Source: Ziziphus jujuba
Taxonomy: Eukaryota; Streptophyta; Magnoliopsida; Rosales; Rhamnaceae
Assembly: GCF_031755915.1 (NCBI RefSeq)
Contig: NC_083384.1
Span: 879,001-943,000, forward strand
Reading direction: 5' to 3'
Length of the DNA stretch: 64,000 nucleotides
A program made the position numbers and the translations under genes. The notes under the pieces are model-generated. The model was not told the origin of the DNA, did not search any database, and worked only from the letters and a program-made list of their open reading frames with translations. This document shows positions 1 to 11,487 of this stretch, piece by piece; the first letter of the stretch is position 1; the number at the start of each line of letters is the position of its first letter.

Positions 1-632
<632 letters not shown>

Positions 633-1331
633 TGAGTCCTCTCCTTTTTGGACAACACATACAAAGAGACCTGCCAATTGTTAAGTAATTAGTGAACCTG
701 TGAGAGATGTTTAGACTTAGTTTTTTATCTTCTATCTCCCATCTATCTATTTTCTTTAGTTATTCACTAGAGCAATTATGATTTGGAAGTAGATCCGGGG
801 TAAGTGTTCGGATCTATTATGACATAGCTAGGGGGCGCATAATGGACCTTTTTAATGTTATAAAATCTTTTTGGGGGGCTTTGAATTGATGCATTCTTTT
901 TTGTGCAACCTAATGTATTCATCTCTCAATTAGAAGTTCCAAAATGAAGACACTTTATGCCTTACATAGATATATTACTATTACTCTATTCCAAACCATG
1001 TGAACAGTCATTAGTCATTACTAAGAGACATACTAGTATTTCTATTTAGTCATTCGAAGGTCTCTTTTACTTTTATTAGTTATTATTATTAACAGCATAA
1101 AAGAAATATATTTTCTAACTTATCTGTATATCATTTATCCCTATGAAATAACAGACGAAATAGAACAATCTTAGAAGGAGAAGGGATATGATGAAATTTT
1201 TTGATTGGTTCTTCCCAGAGGAATGATCCATTTTATTTGACTGATAGAGACAACAAACAATTCATAAACAATTCATTATAACAAATAAAAAATATATAAA
1301 ATAAAAAAATAGTTAGAATAAAATAGTGTTC
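633..1331. other. psaA-ycf3 intergenic spacer, plastid-derived
   Basis: AT-rich sequence between the psaA start and ycf3 exon 3. No coding sequence was recognised. Its position and length fit the plastid psaA-ycf3 spacer. Confidence 0.6.
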
Positions 1332-1466
1332 TCATTCGAAACGCCTTTTGTGCTTCAATATAACTTCGAGGGGTAAGCACTATATCCTGTTTCCAATACT
1401 TGGCAGCTTGGTCAAACCAAGCCTCTGTAATTTCAGAATCTCCTTGTTGAATGGCCTATTCTCCCG
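1332..1466 (-). pseudogene. ycf3: ycf3 (pafI) exon 3, pseudogene
   Basis: The minus strand encodes the C-terminal tetratricopeptide part of Ycf3/PafI, a photosystem I assembly factor: [22 protein letters not shown] and YIEAQ are readable. One base is lost in the first codons of the exon near 1457-1466, giving a frameshift and an apparent TAG. About 17 bases before the end are deleted, removing the NWLKIT stretch, and the terminal codon reads TGA at 1332-1334. Exon 2 follows at 2190 after intron 2. Confidence 0.88.
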
Positions 1467-2189
1467 GGTCGAAATAGGCAGGTAAATTCCTTCCCTCAGA
1501 ACCGTACTTGAGAGTTTCCGACCTCATATGGCTCAGCAGTCAAATTCTTTTAGTATCTCATTTTTTTAATCTACCATATATAATTGAATAAGATTTCTAA
1601 TGGGTCTATCCCCTTTTTTTTTCTCTGGCGTTAACCAAAAGAGGTTATGAGTTTCAAACTTTAATTTTGCTTAATGATTTAATCAGTTTTATCTTTTCTC
1701 CCACCTTCATAAAGCATAAGTATTTCCGCTATCATTAGAATTTTCTAAAAGGTAACTATCTCGGTTTCAGATATAAATTTATATAGAATCTTTGAAAAAG
1801 AATTTCTTCATAAGAAGGAAAAGACTTACTATCGTTGGGATCTGATGCTACATCGCCGCTCAGTACCTTAGGGGATCAACTCTATTACATAAGTGAATCA
1901 CTAACTTTTATCTCATATCATGACATAAGTAAGCAGTTGTTATTGTATTGGCCAGAATCTCATAAATTGATCTTTACAGTGCTTCCTTTTCAATTAGACC
2001 CTTTATCCATAGAATAAAGTATCTAGGCATACAAATTTAGTCATATTTCCACTTCTATGAAGTGCATTTCTTTCCTACAGCTGATAAAATCGTTGTTTTG
2101 AACGATACATACGTAGAAAGTCTATTTTTTCTAGTATTTATTAACGGATTTACTTTTTCTTTCCCTTTCTATAGTGGAGATAGTCGCAC
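1467..2189 (-). other. ycf3: ycf3 intron 2 (group II), decayed
   Basis: This lies between ycf3 exons 3 and 2. The 5' splice end on the minus strand reads GTGCGAC just after exon 2, the standard group II start. Near exon 3 there is a domain V-like hairpin with GAGCCATATGAGGT and TACGGTTC. No independent gene is seen; the short open frame at 1835-2017 is not credible. Confidence 0.8.
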
Positions 2190-2407
2190 ATAATGATAGA
2201 TCATGGCCATATTATTAAAAGCTTATGGCAAGAATGGGTTCCACTCTAGTGCCCGAAAATAATATTTCAAAGCTTTCGTATGTTCTTCGTTCCTTGTGTG
2301 GATAAGGCCTATGTTATAGAGTATATAACTTCGATCATAGGGATCAATTTCTAATCGCATAGCTTCATAATAATTCTGTAAAGCTTTCGCATAATTTTCT
2401 TCGGATT
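2190..2407 (-). pseudogene. ycf3: ycf3 exon 2, main part (downstream of the LTR insertion)
   Basis: Minus-strand frame with [26 protein letters not shown] and ALE-NPFLP typical of Ycf3 TPR repeats. A glutamine codon after NPFLP has become TAA at about 2223. The exon ends at 2190 next to a group II GTGCGA intron start. Together with 3527-3538 the exon is 230 bp, the usual exon 2 length, if the LTR and one copy of its target duplication are ignored. The sequence was therefore collinear when the LTR inserted. Confidence 0.9.
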
Positions 2408-3521
2408 TGATGCGAATCTGTCCATGCCCACAGAACAGACAACCTGCTGGGTTACTAACCCAATACGGATGAAGACCGGGCCGATCACTAGTGCTCAAGC
2501 TAAGAGGTTTAGGGAAAAATATACTGCCTTTATCCAGGGGGTAATTCATTCTCAAGAGAACTTGTCCATACCTAAAGATCCAAGACCTGTTTTGGGCATA
2601 CAAGTGGTGGAAGCCGATACAGACCTGGGTAGCAGTTTTTATGCATTTATAGAGTCTGGGCAGCAAGAAATGGTTCCAACTCTTTATGGATTCAATAAAT
2701 ATCACTAAGAGGTCATGGAAACAAGTCAAGGCAGAAGAAAACCAACTTGTACAGACTTGTACGGACAGCTTAAAAAATTTGACCGAAAATTGTTGTATTG
2801 CTTGCTGGCTTTACTGTATTTTACTGAGTTGGCTTTTTCTCTTTCTTCCAAGCAAAGGCAACGTGTGGGACTCCATAATAAGCTTCTTTGTCATCCTAAA
2901 ATGTATATTCAAGCTGATTTGAAGCTCACATTGGTCAAAGATTGGTCAAAGTCAATTTAGTCAAAAAACTAGTATTTTAGTTTCCTAATTTGATTCTACT
3001 TTTTGTTTTAGGAAATTACCATTACTTTTTTTTTCTGGAAAAATAAGTTTAGGAAATTTATTATTTTATTATTTTCACTGTAAATCAACTAATTCCTAAT
3101 TCAAAATAAAGGAATTAATTAATCCAAATTAGATTAGGAAAGGAGGAGACTTTCGACCATATTAGGATTCTTCATTGCATGGTCAGTTTTTCCTTTTTAT
3201 TTTAGGGTTTTATTTTGTTTTCTCTTATCCTATAAAAGGGCTTGTTTTTTAGGAAGAACACACCATTAATAATATTCAGAATTTATTTTGTGAGATTGAA
3301 TTTCTCTTTGTTCTTTTGAACACTTAAAACACCATTAGTGAGTGAGTGTTTTAGTTTGACTTATCAATAGGAATTCCATCACCTATTATGGCATCTTCGA
3401 TATACCAAGGTTTCTTATCACAGGTTGATTAGGGGTTGAGGTGACCATTAAAACTTGAACATAATTAGATCCGGGCTAATATAATAGGGGTTTAGGCGCA
3501 GGTTGTCCTAGGTTCGTATCA
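2408..3521 (+). mobile_element. Solo LTR of the Ty3 family A/B, inserted in ycf3 exon 2
   Basis: This 1114-bp sequence starts TGATG and ends GTATCA. It aligns along its length with the reverse complement of the LTRs of element A (38146-39282, 43353-44489). It is flanked by the 5-bp duplication GGATT at 2403-2407 and 3522-3526, so it inserted as a full element and later lost its interior by LTR-LTR recombination. Its first 300 bases keep an open frame (2424-2708) matching the LTR-encoded tail of element A's protein. A TATA box lies at 3231. Confidence 0.92.
3231..3237 (+). promoter_or_regulatory. Putative TATA box of the Ty3 LTR
   Basis: TATAAAA within CCTATAAAAGGGCTTG of the solo LTR. The corresponding position in the other LTR copies reads TATTTAAAGG (for example minus strand near 43643-43652). 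It is placed about 285 bp before the LTR end, a sensible position for a U3 promoter. Function is inferred from sequence only. Confidence 0.5.
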
Positions 3522-3538
3522 GGATTGAGCCAACATCC
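3522..3538 (-). pseudogene. ycf3: ycf3 exon 2, first codons (upstream of the LTR insertion)
   Basis: The start of exon 2 on the minus strand reads G-M-(S/L)-A-Q-S before it is cut by the solo LTR. The GGATT at 3522-3526 is the second copy of the target-site duplication. Serine TCG has become TTG, another C-to-T change. Confidence 0.8.
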
Positions 3539-4423
3539 ATTACGGCCGTCGTTTGATTCAAAGAATCTCCATTTCAAAACTGTACATGAGATTTTCATCT
3601 CATACAGCTCCTCCTTTATATGCATAATGAGAATAATACATGGAATCCACAAAGATTGAAATGAAATAGTCTCATTTTTAACTTGTAACAAACATGGGCT
3701 TTTTCTTTCATGTTTCAAGAAAGATGAGTTTTGGCCTGTTTTAATTTATATATAAATTAAAAACGTATAAATAAAAAAAGTCACTAAACTTATTGGACTA
3801 ACTTCTCATTGATGTATTGTTTCATCGGGATCCAATCCAAATCACGATGTAATTTTCTTGTTCCTGAACGGTCTTCTTCAACGTTTTTTAGGTTTAGGCT
3901 TTACTCCATGTAAAGATATGCCCGATTTGGATTTGAACATATAGGAAAAATGCCTCAATACCATGTCCTTTTGCTACGACTTTTTTTTTTTTTTTTTATA
4001 TTCCATGTCTCCCGCTAAATAGTAAATATTCAATGCATTCTTCACATTACTCAATTGATTAACATTTTGAGATCATTATTATATATTATAAATGGAAAAT
4101 CTTTATAAATAGAATATGATATAACTGGTAATTATAGATATATTACCAATTGGTTTTTTTTTTTCTAAACGAAGCCTGTATATTAATATTATATTTCATT
4201 TTTTTTTTGTCTAACCAAGCCAACCATAAATTATAAATTATTATAATTAAGAACATTAATCTATATACGCCACTAAAAAATAGTTTAAGTTGCACTTCAT
4301 TGTATTTCACGCTCCAAATTTTTGATGATTCAATAAACCTTTCTTGGGCGAAAAAGAGGATATCTCGATCAGGTAAGAGAACGGGGAAATACCGTATGAC
4401 CAAATATATCTGACAAGTCGCAC
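3539..4423 (-). other. Fused group II intron remnants: ycf3 intron 1 joined to clpP intron 1
   Basis: The left end carries a domain V/VI-like hairpin (GAGATGAAAATCTCATGTACAG on the minus strand, in two halves) directly before ycf3 exon 2, so it belongs to ycf3 intron 1. The right end begins GTGCGAC directly after clpP exon 1, so it belongs to clpP intron 1. ycf3 exon 1 and clpP exons 2-3 are absent. The two introns are far apart in plastomes, so a joint lies inside this stretch, but I could not place it. A run of T lies near 3980-3998. Confidence 0.7.
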
Positions 4424-4494
4424 TATGTGTCAATCCACGATGCATCTTCCTCTCCAGGGTTTCATAAAGGAACTTTTGGAACACCAATAAGCAT
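4424..4494 (-). pseudogene. clpP: clpP exon 1 (plastid Clp protease subunit), pseudogene fragment
   Basis: The 71-bp minus-strand exon starts at ATG 4492-4494 and encodes M-IGVPKVP followed by PGEEDASW, the N-terminus of the ATP-dependent Clp protease proteolytic subunit. An arginine codon has become TGA after KVPL. The exon length equals the usual plastid exon 1 and is followed by GTGCGAC of the intron. No catalytic exon is present. Confidence 0.88.
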
Positions 4495-4932
4495 TAAATT
4501 AGATAAAAATTAATTACGATAGCTCACTTTGATGTGAAAGCGTAACAATGTATTTATTGTCTTAATAATATTGTGCTTTATCCTATTTTATCCATAGATC
4601 TAATAAGTTTATAGAAAAGGAAGATAGAAATACTAAAGGAAAATTCTTTTAAATAGGTCCTTTGAATGATGAAAAAAAATATATAAATGCAGTCACTCAT
4701 ATAAAAGGTATCAACCTCTTACCATTGCGTATTGGTACTTATCGGGTGTAGAATAGATCTGCTTCCTTTTGTTCCTACAAAAAAAATTGTTCCATTATTA
4801 CAAAAATAATAGAACAAATATTAATCCTTTCCCCGAGATAATCCACTCAAAAGGGAAAGTCTATAGTATAGTTTTTTTCGAGTGCAATAAAGTTACATAG
4901 TATTTATTTTTTGTTGATAGAGGGGTATTTCC
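4495..4932. other. clpP-psbB intergenic spacer, plastid-derived
   Basis: AT-rich spacer between divergent clpP and psbB, in the native plastid arrangement. It would hold the psbB-operon and clpP promoters in plastids. No coding sequence was recognised. Confidence 0.6.
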
Positions 4933-6433
4933 ATGGGTTGCCTTGGTATCATGTTCATACCATCATATTGAATGATCTTGTATGTTTGCTTGCTGTCCAT
5001 ATAATGCATACAGCTCTAGTTGCTGGTTGGGCCGATTCGATGGCTCTATACGAATTAGTGATTTTTGATCCCTCTGACCCTATTCTAAATCCAATGTGGA
5101 GACAAGGGATGTTTGTTATACCCTTCATGACTCGTTTAGGAATAACCAATTCATGGGGCGGTTGGAGTATCATAGGAAGGACTATAATGAATACAGGTAT
5201 TTGGAGTTACGAAGGCATGGCCGGTGCACATATTGTGTTTTATGGCTTACGCTTTTTGGCAGCTATCTGGCACTGGGTGTATTAGGATCTAGAAATATTT
5301 TGTGATGAATGTATAGGAAAACCCTCATTGGATTTGCCCAAAATCTTTGGAATTCATTTATTTCTTGAAAGGCTGGCTTACTTTGGTTTTGGCGCATTTC
5401 ATGTAACAGGATTGTATGGTCCACGAATATGGGTATCCAATCCTTATGGACTAACCGGAAGGGTACAATTTGTAAATTTGGCATGGGGTGTGGAAGGCTT
5501 TGATCCTTTTGTTCTGGGAGGAATAACCTCTCATCATATTGCAGCAGGGACGTTGGGCATATTGGCGGGTCTATTCCATCTATACAAAGGATTACGTATG
5601 GGAAATATTGAAACCGCCCTTTCTAGTAGTATCACTGCAGTCTTTTTTGCAGCTTTTGTTGTTGCTGGAACTCTGTGGTATGGTTCGGTAACTACCTGAT
5701 AGAATTATTTGGTCCCACTTGTTATCAATGGGATTAAGGATACTTTCCATAAGAAATATATCGATGAGTTGGTGTTGGGCTAGTCAAAAATCAAAGTTTA
5801 TCCGAAGCTTGGTCTAAAACTCCTAAAAAATTAGCTTTTTATGATTACATCGGAAATAATCCAACAAACGGGGGATTATTCCGAGTAGGCTCAATGGACA
5901 ATGGGGATGGAATTGCTGTTGGGTGGTTAGGACACCCTATTTTTAGAGATAAAGAGGGTCATGAACTTTTTGTATGTTGTATGCCTACTTTTTTTGAAAC
6001 ATTTTCGGTTATTTTGGTAGATGGAGATGGAATTGTTAGAGCCGATGTTCCTTTTGGACGGGTCGAATCGAAATACAGTGTCGAACAAGTAGGTGGAACT
6101 GTTGAGTTCTATGGCGGTGAACTCAATGGAGTCAGTTATAGTGATCCCGCTACTGTGAAAAAATATGCTAAACGTGCTCAATTGGGTGAAATTTTTGAAT
6201 TGCATCATGCTACTTTGAAATCTGACAGTGTTTTTCATAGCAGTCCAAGGGGTTGGTTTACTTTTGGACATGCTTCATTTGCTTTGCTGTTTTTCTTCAG
6301 ACATATTGGGCATGGTGCTAGAACCTTGTTCAGGGATGTTTTTGCTGGTATTGACCCCGATTTGGATGCTCAAGTAGAATTTGGAGCATTCCAAAAACTT
6401 GGAGATCCAACTACAAGAAGACAAGTAATCTGA
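4933..6433 (+). pseudogene. psbB: psbB (photosystem II CP47), pseudogene
   Basis: Full-length trace of CP47, the photosystem II inner antenna protein. It begins at ATG 4933, where one T is missing in codon 3, and ends at TGA 6431-6433. Recognisable stretches include [42 protein letters not shown] and [10 protein letters not shown] tryptophan has become TAG near 5283, eight codons (SVRPPQRL) are deleted in frame near 5581, and a small deletion at about 5693 shifts the frame. The last 179 codons (5894-6433) are open. psbT follows. Confidence 0.95.
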
Positions 6434-6603
6434 TAGAATATTGTTTTGTTGTTTTTCATTTTTAGTTTTGTGAGTAGGATACCAGACAAATATCGATTTG
6501 AATCGATACCTTTTCTTTGACTCTTACTCTTTCTTTATATGGGAGACGACCCCAAATAAATAGGAATGGAAGCTATAATAGTATGTAAACCATGATTGAA
6601 TCT

Positions 6604-6707
6604 ATGGAAGCATTGGTTTATACATTCCTCTTAGTCTAAACTTTAGGAATAATTTTTTTCGCTATCTTTTTTTGGAGAACCACCTAAAGTTCCAACTAAA
6701 AAGGTGA
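6604..6707 (+). pseudogene. psbT: psbT (photosystem II small subunit), pseudogene
   Basis: The frame reads M-E-A-L-V-Y-T-F-L-L-V, then TAA where serine is expected, then TLGIIFFAIFF. PsbT is a single-span thylakoid peptide of about 33-35 residues. A frameshift follows near the end (WRTT instead of REPPK). It lies between psbB and psbN as in the plastid psbB operon. Confidence 0.9.
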
Positions 6708-6773
6708 AATGATTTTTCATTATCTCAATTGAAAGTAATGAGCCACTCAATATTGAGAGTCTCATTACTTTAA

Positions 6774-6905
6774 CTAGTCTCTATGCTCCTCGAATGGATC
6801 TCTTAGTTGTTGAGAGGATTGCCCAAAAGCAGTATATAAGGTGTACCCAGTAAAACTTACAAGTAAACTCGATATAAAGATGGCAACAAGGGTTTCTGTT
6901 TCCAT
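6774..6905 (-). CDS. psbN: psbN, intact 43-codon open reading frame inside the NUPT
   Basis: The minus strand has an uninterrupted frame from ATG 6903-6905 to TAG 6774-6776. It encodes [18 protein letters not shown], then [11 protein letters not shown] and [11 protein letters not shown], the full usual length of PsbN, a small one-span thylakoid protein needed for photosystem II assembly and repair. It sits antisense between psbT and psbH exactly as in plastomes. Nothing here suggests nuclear expression: no transit peptide is added and the neighbours are broken. Survival is best explained by its short length. Confidence 0.9.
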   Translation of the reverse strand: METETLVAIFISSLLVSFTGYTLYTAFGQSSQQLRDPFEEHRD

Positions 6906-7005
6906 TATTATATAGTTTCAATACCACAATGGGTCTATGATAAGATCATTTATTTACAAATGGTATACAAAGTCAACAGATCTTAATGAATATAAAATAC
7001 GATTC

Positions 7006-7028
7006 ATGGCTACACAAATCGTTGAGAG
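7006..7028 (+). pseudogene. psbH: psbH 5' piece, cut by a copia LTR
   Basis: The frame starts ATG GCT ACA CAA ATC GTT GAG AG and is then interrupted at 7029. PsbH is a one-span photosystem II phosphoprotein. The GAGAG at 7024-7028 is the left copy of the target duplication. The remaining 66 codons are at 13538-13741. Confidence 0.93.
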
Positions 7029-7790
7029 TGTTGAAGTGTGGCAATTTTGGCACTTGATGGTGCATGCACCGGTTAGCATGCACACCTTGGTATCACCTCC
7101 TTTCCTTTTATGAGTTTATATATATTTTTTTTTGTATATTTTTAATTGATGTGAGGTACATTTGGATAATGTTTTGTGCCTAAGTTATGTATGCAAAAGC
7201 ATAGGCAAAACTATGCACAAAAGAGTAGGAACGTTATGCTTGAAATGCCTATGGTGTTGGATTCATAATTTCCAGCAACATAGGTCTACTGTTTATCTTA
7301 TATCTCAGGTTTCAAATGGATTTTGGGGCTGAAATTTTGAGGGATGTGTAAAGACATATAGAGGCGACAATTTTTCAAATCTTAGGTCAAAATGACATGG
7401 GGAAGTCCATTTTCTATTCCAAACAGATTGCTGTATCTGATGGGCCCAGTATGCAGAGTATAGGTCAGTGTTGGAGCTGTTTGGCCAATGATCCAGTTCC
7501 AAAACCTTCTTAGCTCTTGAAGCAATATTTATTGATGACCAAGGATACCTCAAACCAAGTTTTATAAGCAGATACAAAGGGGAACTAAGTAGGTGAAGCT
7601 AGTTTGATTGTTTACCCAAACTAGTTAAACAATATAAACTTAATTCAAACCATGTGCCACTTTTTACTATATTTGGAATAGACATGTTGCAGCTGGTTTT
7701 TACCTCTTTCGTGTATGAAAATTTAGGTGTTGGCCATTTTACTTTTTAAATTTCAAATGCTTTACTCATTTTGTAAGCTCACATGCTTGG

Positions 7791-8259
7791 TGTCACGGTC
7801 CCACTGTTCTAAGCGTACAACGGGGCCGTGCGGTGCTTACTCGCCCCTCGCGGGTAGTAAGCCAACCATTAATATCCCTCGCATGTAAATAACCCACACG
7901 ATATTAGTATTGTGCATGCACCAAGCAAGCAATAAAATAAAACATGTAATCACACAATCGTTAGAAAAGGGTCAGTAAACAAGGCAACAATACGATGAAA
8001 CACGCAATCAAGAGTTCTCACCTATGCTAGTGGTCTAGCCCAACAACTTGCCGACTAGCCACCCCCCTCCAAAGAGCTTATCGGGCCATTTTCATTCCGA
8101 CAGGAATACATATCAAAATATGCGAGGAATCATAATGGCACTATTGCCTATAACAAAAGCTAGAAATCTAAGCAAGTGACCATGGGCTTGACTAATGACC
8201 CTGGATGAACTTGGCTTGGTATTTACAATCAAAATTTATAGGTGTGTGTGACTCTTACA
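7791..8259 (-). repeat. Chromovirus 3' LTR (469 bp)
   Basis: On the plus strand it starts TGTCACGGTCCCAC and ends GACTCTTACA. It aligns with 12728-13254 but lacks about 58 bp present there near 12939-12996. The purine-rich tract GTGGGGGAGGA lies directly before it in sense orientation (8260-8270). Confidence 0.92.
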
Positions 8260-8270
8260 TCCTCCCCCAC

Positions 8271-9776
8271 TTATTCTATGGACGCCCTCGACGACTCCGC
8301 TGCTTTGAACTCCTCGATCTGCTGCTTGTAGGGTGCCAAGTTGCCTTCCTTCTCCCAGCTAGTTTCTTCTTCTCCTAGTCCCTTCCACTTGATGAGGTAC
8401 TCTCGTACTGGCTGTCGATGCATGCTTCTGGTTCTTTCTGTAAGGATCTCCTCCACTTCCTTTGTTGTCTTCGGCAGCTTGGTCTTGACTTCGACTCTTG
8501 CTGGAGTGTTGCGCGCTGGATCTTCCTTGTCGGCATAGTATGGCTTGAGGTTGTTGACGTGGAATACTAGGTGCACTCTTATCCATCCTGGGGTAACCAC
8601 CTTGTACGACGCCCTCCCTACTTTGGCAATTATCGGCATTGGTCCCTTATATTTTCTCATCAACCTGGGGTCTCTATCTCTTAGCCAGCGAAATTGCTCT
8701 CGAGTTAGCTTAACCATCACCATATCCCCCGCATTGAACTCTAGGGGCCGCCGATCTTTGTCTGCCTATTTCTTCATCCGATTTGCCGCCTTCTCCAAGT
8801 AGGCCCTGTATATTTCCATGTTGTTCTTCCACTATTTGGTGAAGTTAAAAGCCTTTGGGTTCTTGCCTTGGTACTCATCGACTGTGTATGGGAGTGAGGG
8901 CTTCTAGCCGTTAACTATTTCGAATGGGCACTTACTTGTGGGAGATCCCTTCTGTGCGTTGAAGCAAAATTAAGCTATATCAAGGAGTTTCGCCCAATTC
9001 TTCTAGTTGGCACTAACAAAGTGTCGTAGGTACTCCTCAAACATGCCATTGAATCTTTCCGTCTGCCCATCCGTTTGCGGGTGATAACTAGAGGAGATGT
9101 TGAGCTGGGACCTAAGAAGCTTGAATAGTTCTATCCAAAAAGATCCCGTGAACTTTGCATCTCTATCGCTTACAATGTGTCGGGGCACACCCCAATATTT
9201 CACCATAAACTTGAAGAATAAGTGGGCGGTTTCCTCGGCCGTACAGTACTTTGAGGCAGGGATTAATGTTGCATATTTTGAGAATCGATCCCCAATAACC
9301 AAAATACTTGAAAGATCCCCGATCTTTGGAAGGTTGGTGATTAAATCGATTGACACACTCTCCCATGGGTGTGACAGGACGAATAGAGGTTCCAACAGCC
9401 CTGGTGGTTTATGCCACTCCACTTTGTCCTGTTGGCACACAAGACAGATTCGGATGTAGTCTATAATATCGTCACGTATCTGTGGCCAATAATATCCCTT
9501 TTTGATTAAGGCATACGTCCTTTACCACCTCGGATGTCCAGCCCACAGAGTGTCGTGGCGTTCTCTCATTAACATCTTTCTTAGGTCTCCAGCCTTTGGG
9601 ACAAACAACCTATTGCCTTTTGTCCATAGTAAACCATCCTCCTCCCAAAATTGATGAGTTTTTCCCTCCTTTAACAGTTTGAGGATATTTTGGGCACATT
9701 GATCTCCCCCTAGATGCTGCTTTATCAGCTCTCGCATTGAAGTCGCAATAGTACTCGCAGCCATGTTAGCCAACAC
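8271..9776 (-). pseudogene. Chromovirus integrase and chromodomain, broken
   Basis: Frames at 9522-9776, 9003-9440 and 8271-8723 are all in the same phase but separated by stops. The first ends in RHDTLWAGHP of the zinc-binding region. The second has the integrase core: DLI, FSKYATLIPA, VSDRDAKFTGSFW and YHPQTDGQTERFN, so the acidic triad is represented. The third, 150 codons, carries the integrase tail and a chromodomain at residues 89-139 with EYLIKWKG and TSWE. Chromodomains of this class are thought to guide integration to marked chromatin. Confidence 0.9.
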
Positions 9777-9821
9777 CCTTAGTGCCGCAAGCTCTGTCTT
9801 ATGACTTAGGGCAGCCGTTGC

Positions 9822-11469
9822 CTAGTTTTTGGTCCTCGCTTTGTGCTCGAAATGGAGGTCAAACTCCACAATGAATTCCTGCCAACGAGTTTGTTTTGGG
9901 GTTAGTTTTGGTTGTGTAAGGAAGTGACTAACGGCTGAGTTATCAATCTTTACTACAAAGCTTGACCCCAATAAGTAGTGCCTCCAGGTTCTTAAACAAT
10001 GAATTACAACAAGCATCTCCTTTTTTTGAGTCGTATAGTTTCTTTCTATCACTGATAACTTCCTGCTTTCGTAGGCGACAGGATGACCATCTTGGAGAAG
10101 GTCTCCACCTAAAGCGAAGTCAGATGCATCAGTTTGGACTTCGAAAGGTCTTGTGATGTCCTGCACGGCCAACACCGGGTCTTTCATCATTGCTTCCTTT
10201 AGATCCTGGAATGCACCCTCACATTCCTTGCTCCACTCCCAAGGCACCTCCTTCTTTAGCAATTCCGTTAGGGGAGTTGCTTTCTTTGAGTACCCTTTTA
10301 CGAAACGACGGTAGTAATTTGCCAATCCCATAAATGATCTATGTTCTTTCACATTAGCGGGAGTTTTCCACTCTTGGATGGCATTTACCTTCTCCATGTC
10401 CATACGGATCTTCCCCTCCTCAATGATGTGTCCCAGAAACGTGATTTGTCTCTTGCCAAATGCACATTTTTCCTTCTTCACAAATAATTGATTTTCTCGG
10501 AGTCTCTGGAATACCATTCGAATGTGTTCGACATGTTCTTCCAAGGTAGGGCTAAAGATTACAATGTCGTCATGGTACACCACCACAAATTTGTCAAGGA
10601 GGTCTCGAAATACCTGGTTCATGAGAGTGCAAAATGTTGCTGATGCATTCGTCAATCTAAAAGGCATCACCAGGAATTTGAAGGCTCTGTATCGTGTAAC
10701 ACAAGTGGTTTTCTCTTCGTCTCCTTCAGCGATTCTCACTTGGTAGTATCCCGATCTCAAATCCAATTTAGTAAAAAATTTGGCTCCACTTAGCTGGCGA
10801 ACAAGTCAGCTACTAAAGGGATCGGGTACTTGTTTCGCACCGTGACCTTGTTCAGTGCTCGGTAATCTACACACAGGCACAAAGTTCCATCTTTCTTCTT
10901 CTAGAATAATACTGGAGCACCATAAGATGCCTTCGAGGGTCTCAGGAACCCTGCTTCCAAAAGTTCCTTAAGTTGCTTTCGTAGTTCTGCCAACTCAGGA
11001 GGGGCCATCCGATAAGGTGCTTTTGCTGGAGGTTTTGCTCCTGGTATCAGTTCGATTTTGTGGTCAATATCTCGTCGAAGAGGTAGGTTCCTCGGTAAGT
11101 TGTTCGGCATCACATCGTTGAATGATTGCAAGGCGTCTAGCACCATAGGAGGGGTAGGTTCATCATCTTCACCCTCCCTCGCTACCACCAATGCAATGTA
11201 AGAGGGTTCTTTGCGTCTTACTCCCTTCTTAAATTGGAGAGCCGATAGAAGTTTGGGGTTGTTCAATTGCTTCCTCTGTACGGGAACTATTCCTGTTTGT
11301 TCCCTTCAATCTCTGAACAAAAGTTATGGGTGGCACATGTGTCCACCATCACACTTTTTGCGGCCTTTCCATTTATTGCCGCATCCATGAACATAAGACC
11401 TTTCTCATTGGTCTTCCTTGCCTGAATGACCTGTCCATTAAGGGCATTCAAGAATCTCAGCACTCCCAC
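9822..11469 (-). pseudogene. Chromovirus protease, reverse transcriptase and RNase H, broken
   Basis: A protease fragment at 11287-11469 has DTCATHNF where an active copy would have DTGATHNF, so the catalytic glycine is lost. The reverse transcriptase begins at 10901-11266 (PGAKPPAKAPYRMAP, ELLEAGF) and continues in the 314-codon frame 9822-10766 with [21 protein letters not shown] and a polymerase motif reading YHDD instead of YLDD. RNase H follows ([11 protein letters not shown]). Phase changes between fragments show frameshifts near 10800-10900 and 11270-11500. Confidence 0.9.
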
Positions 11470-11487
11470 TTGTGCGCCGTCTTCTCC

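Noticed and set aside
4143..4487. 114-codon minus-strand frame
   Set aside because: It reads clpP exon 1 out of frame and continues through intron 1 sequence.
5894..6433. psbB 179-codon open frame as a functional short gene
   Set aside because: It is only the undamaged 3' part of the psbB pseudogene; there is no start context, transit peptide or nuclear promoter.
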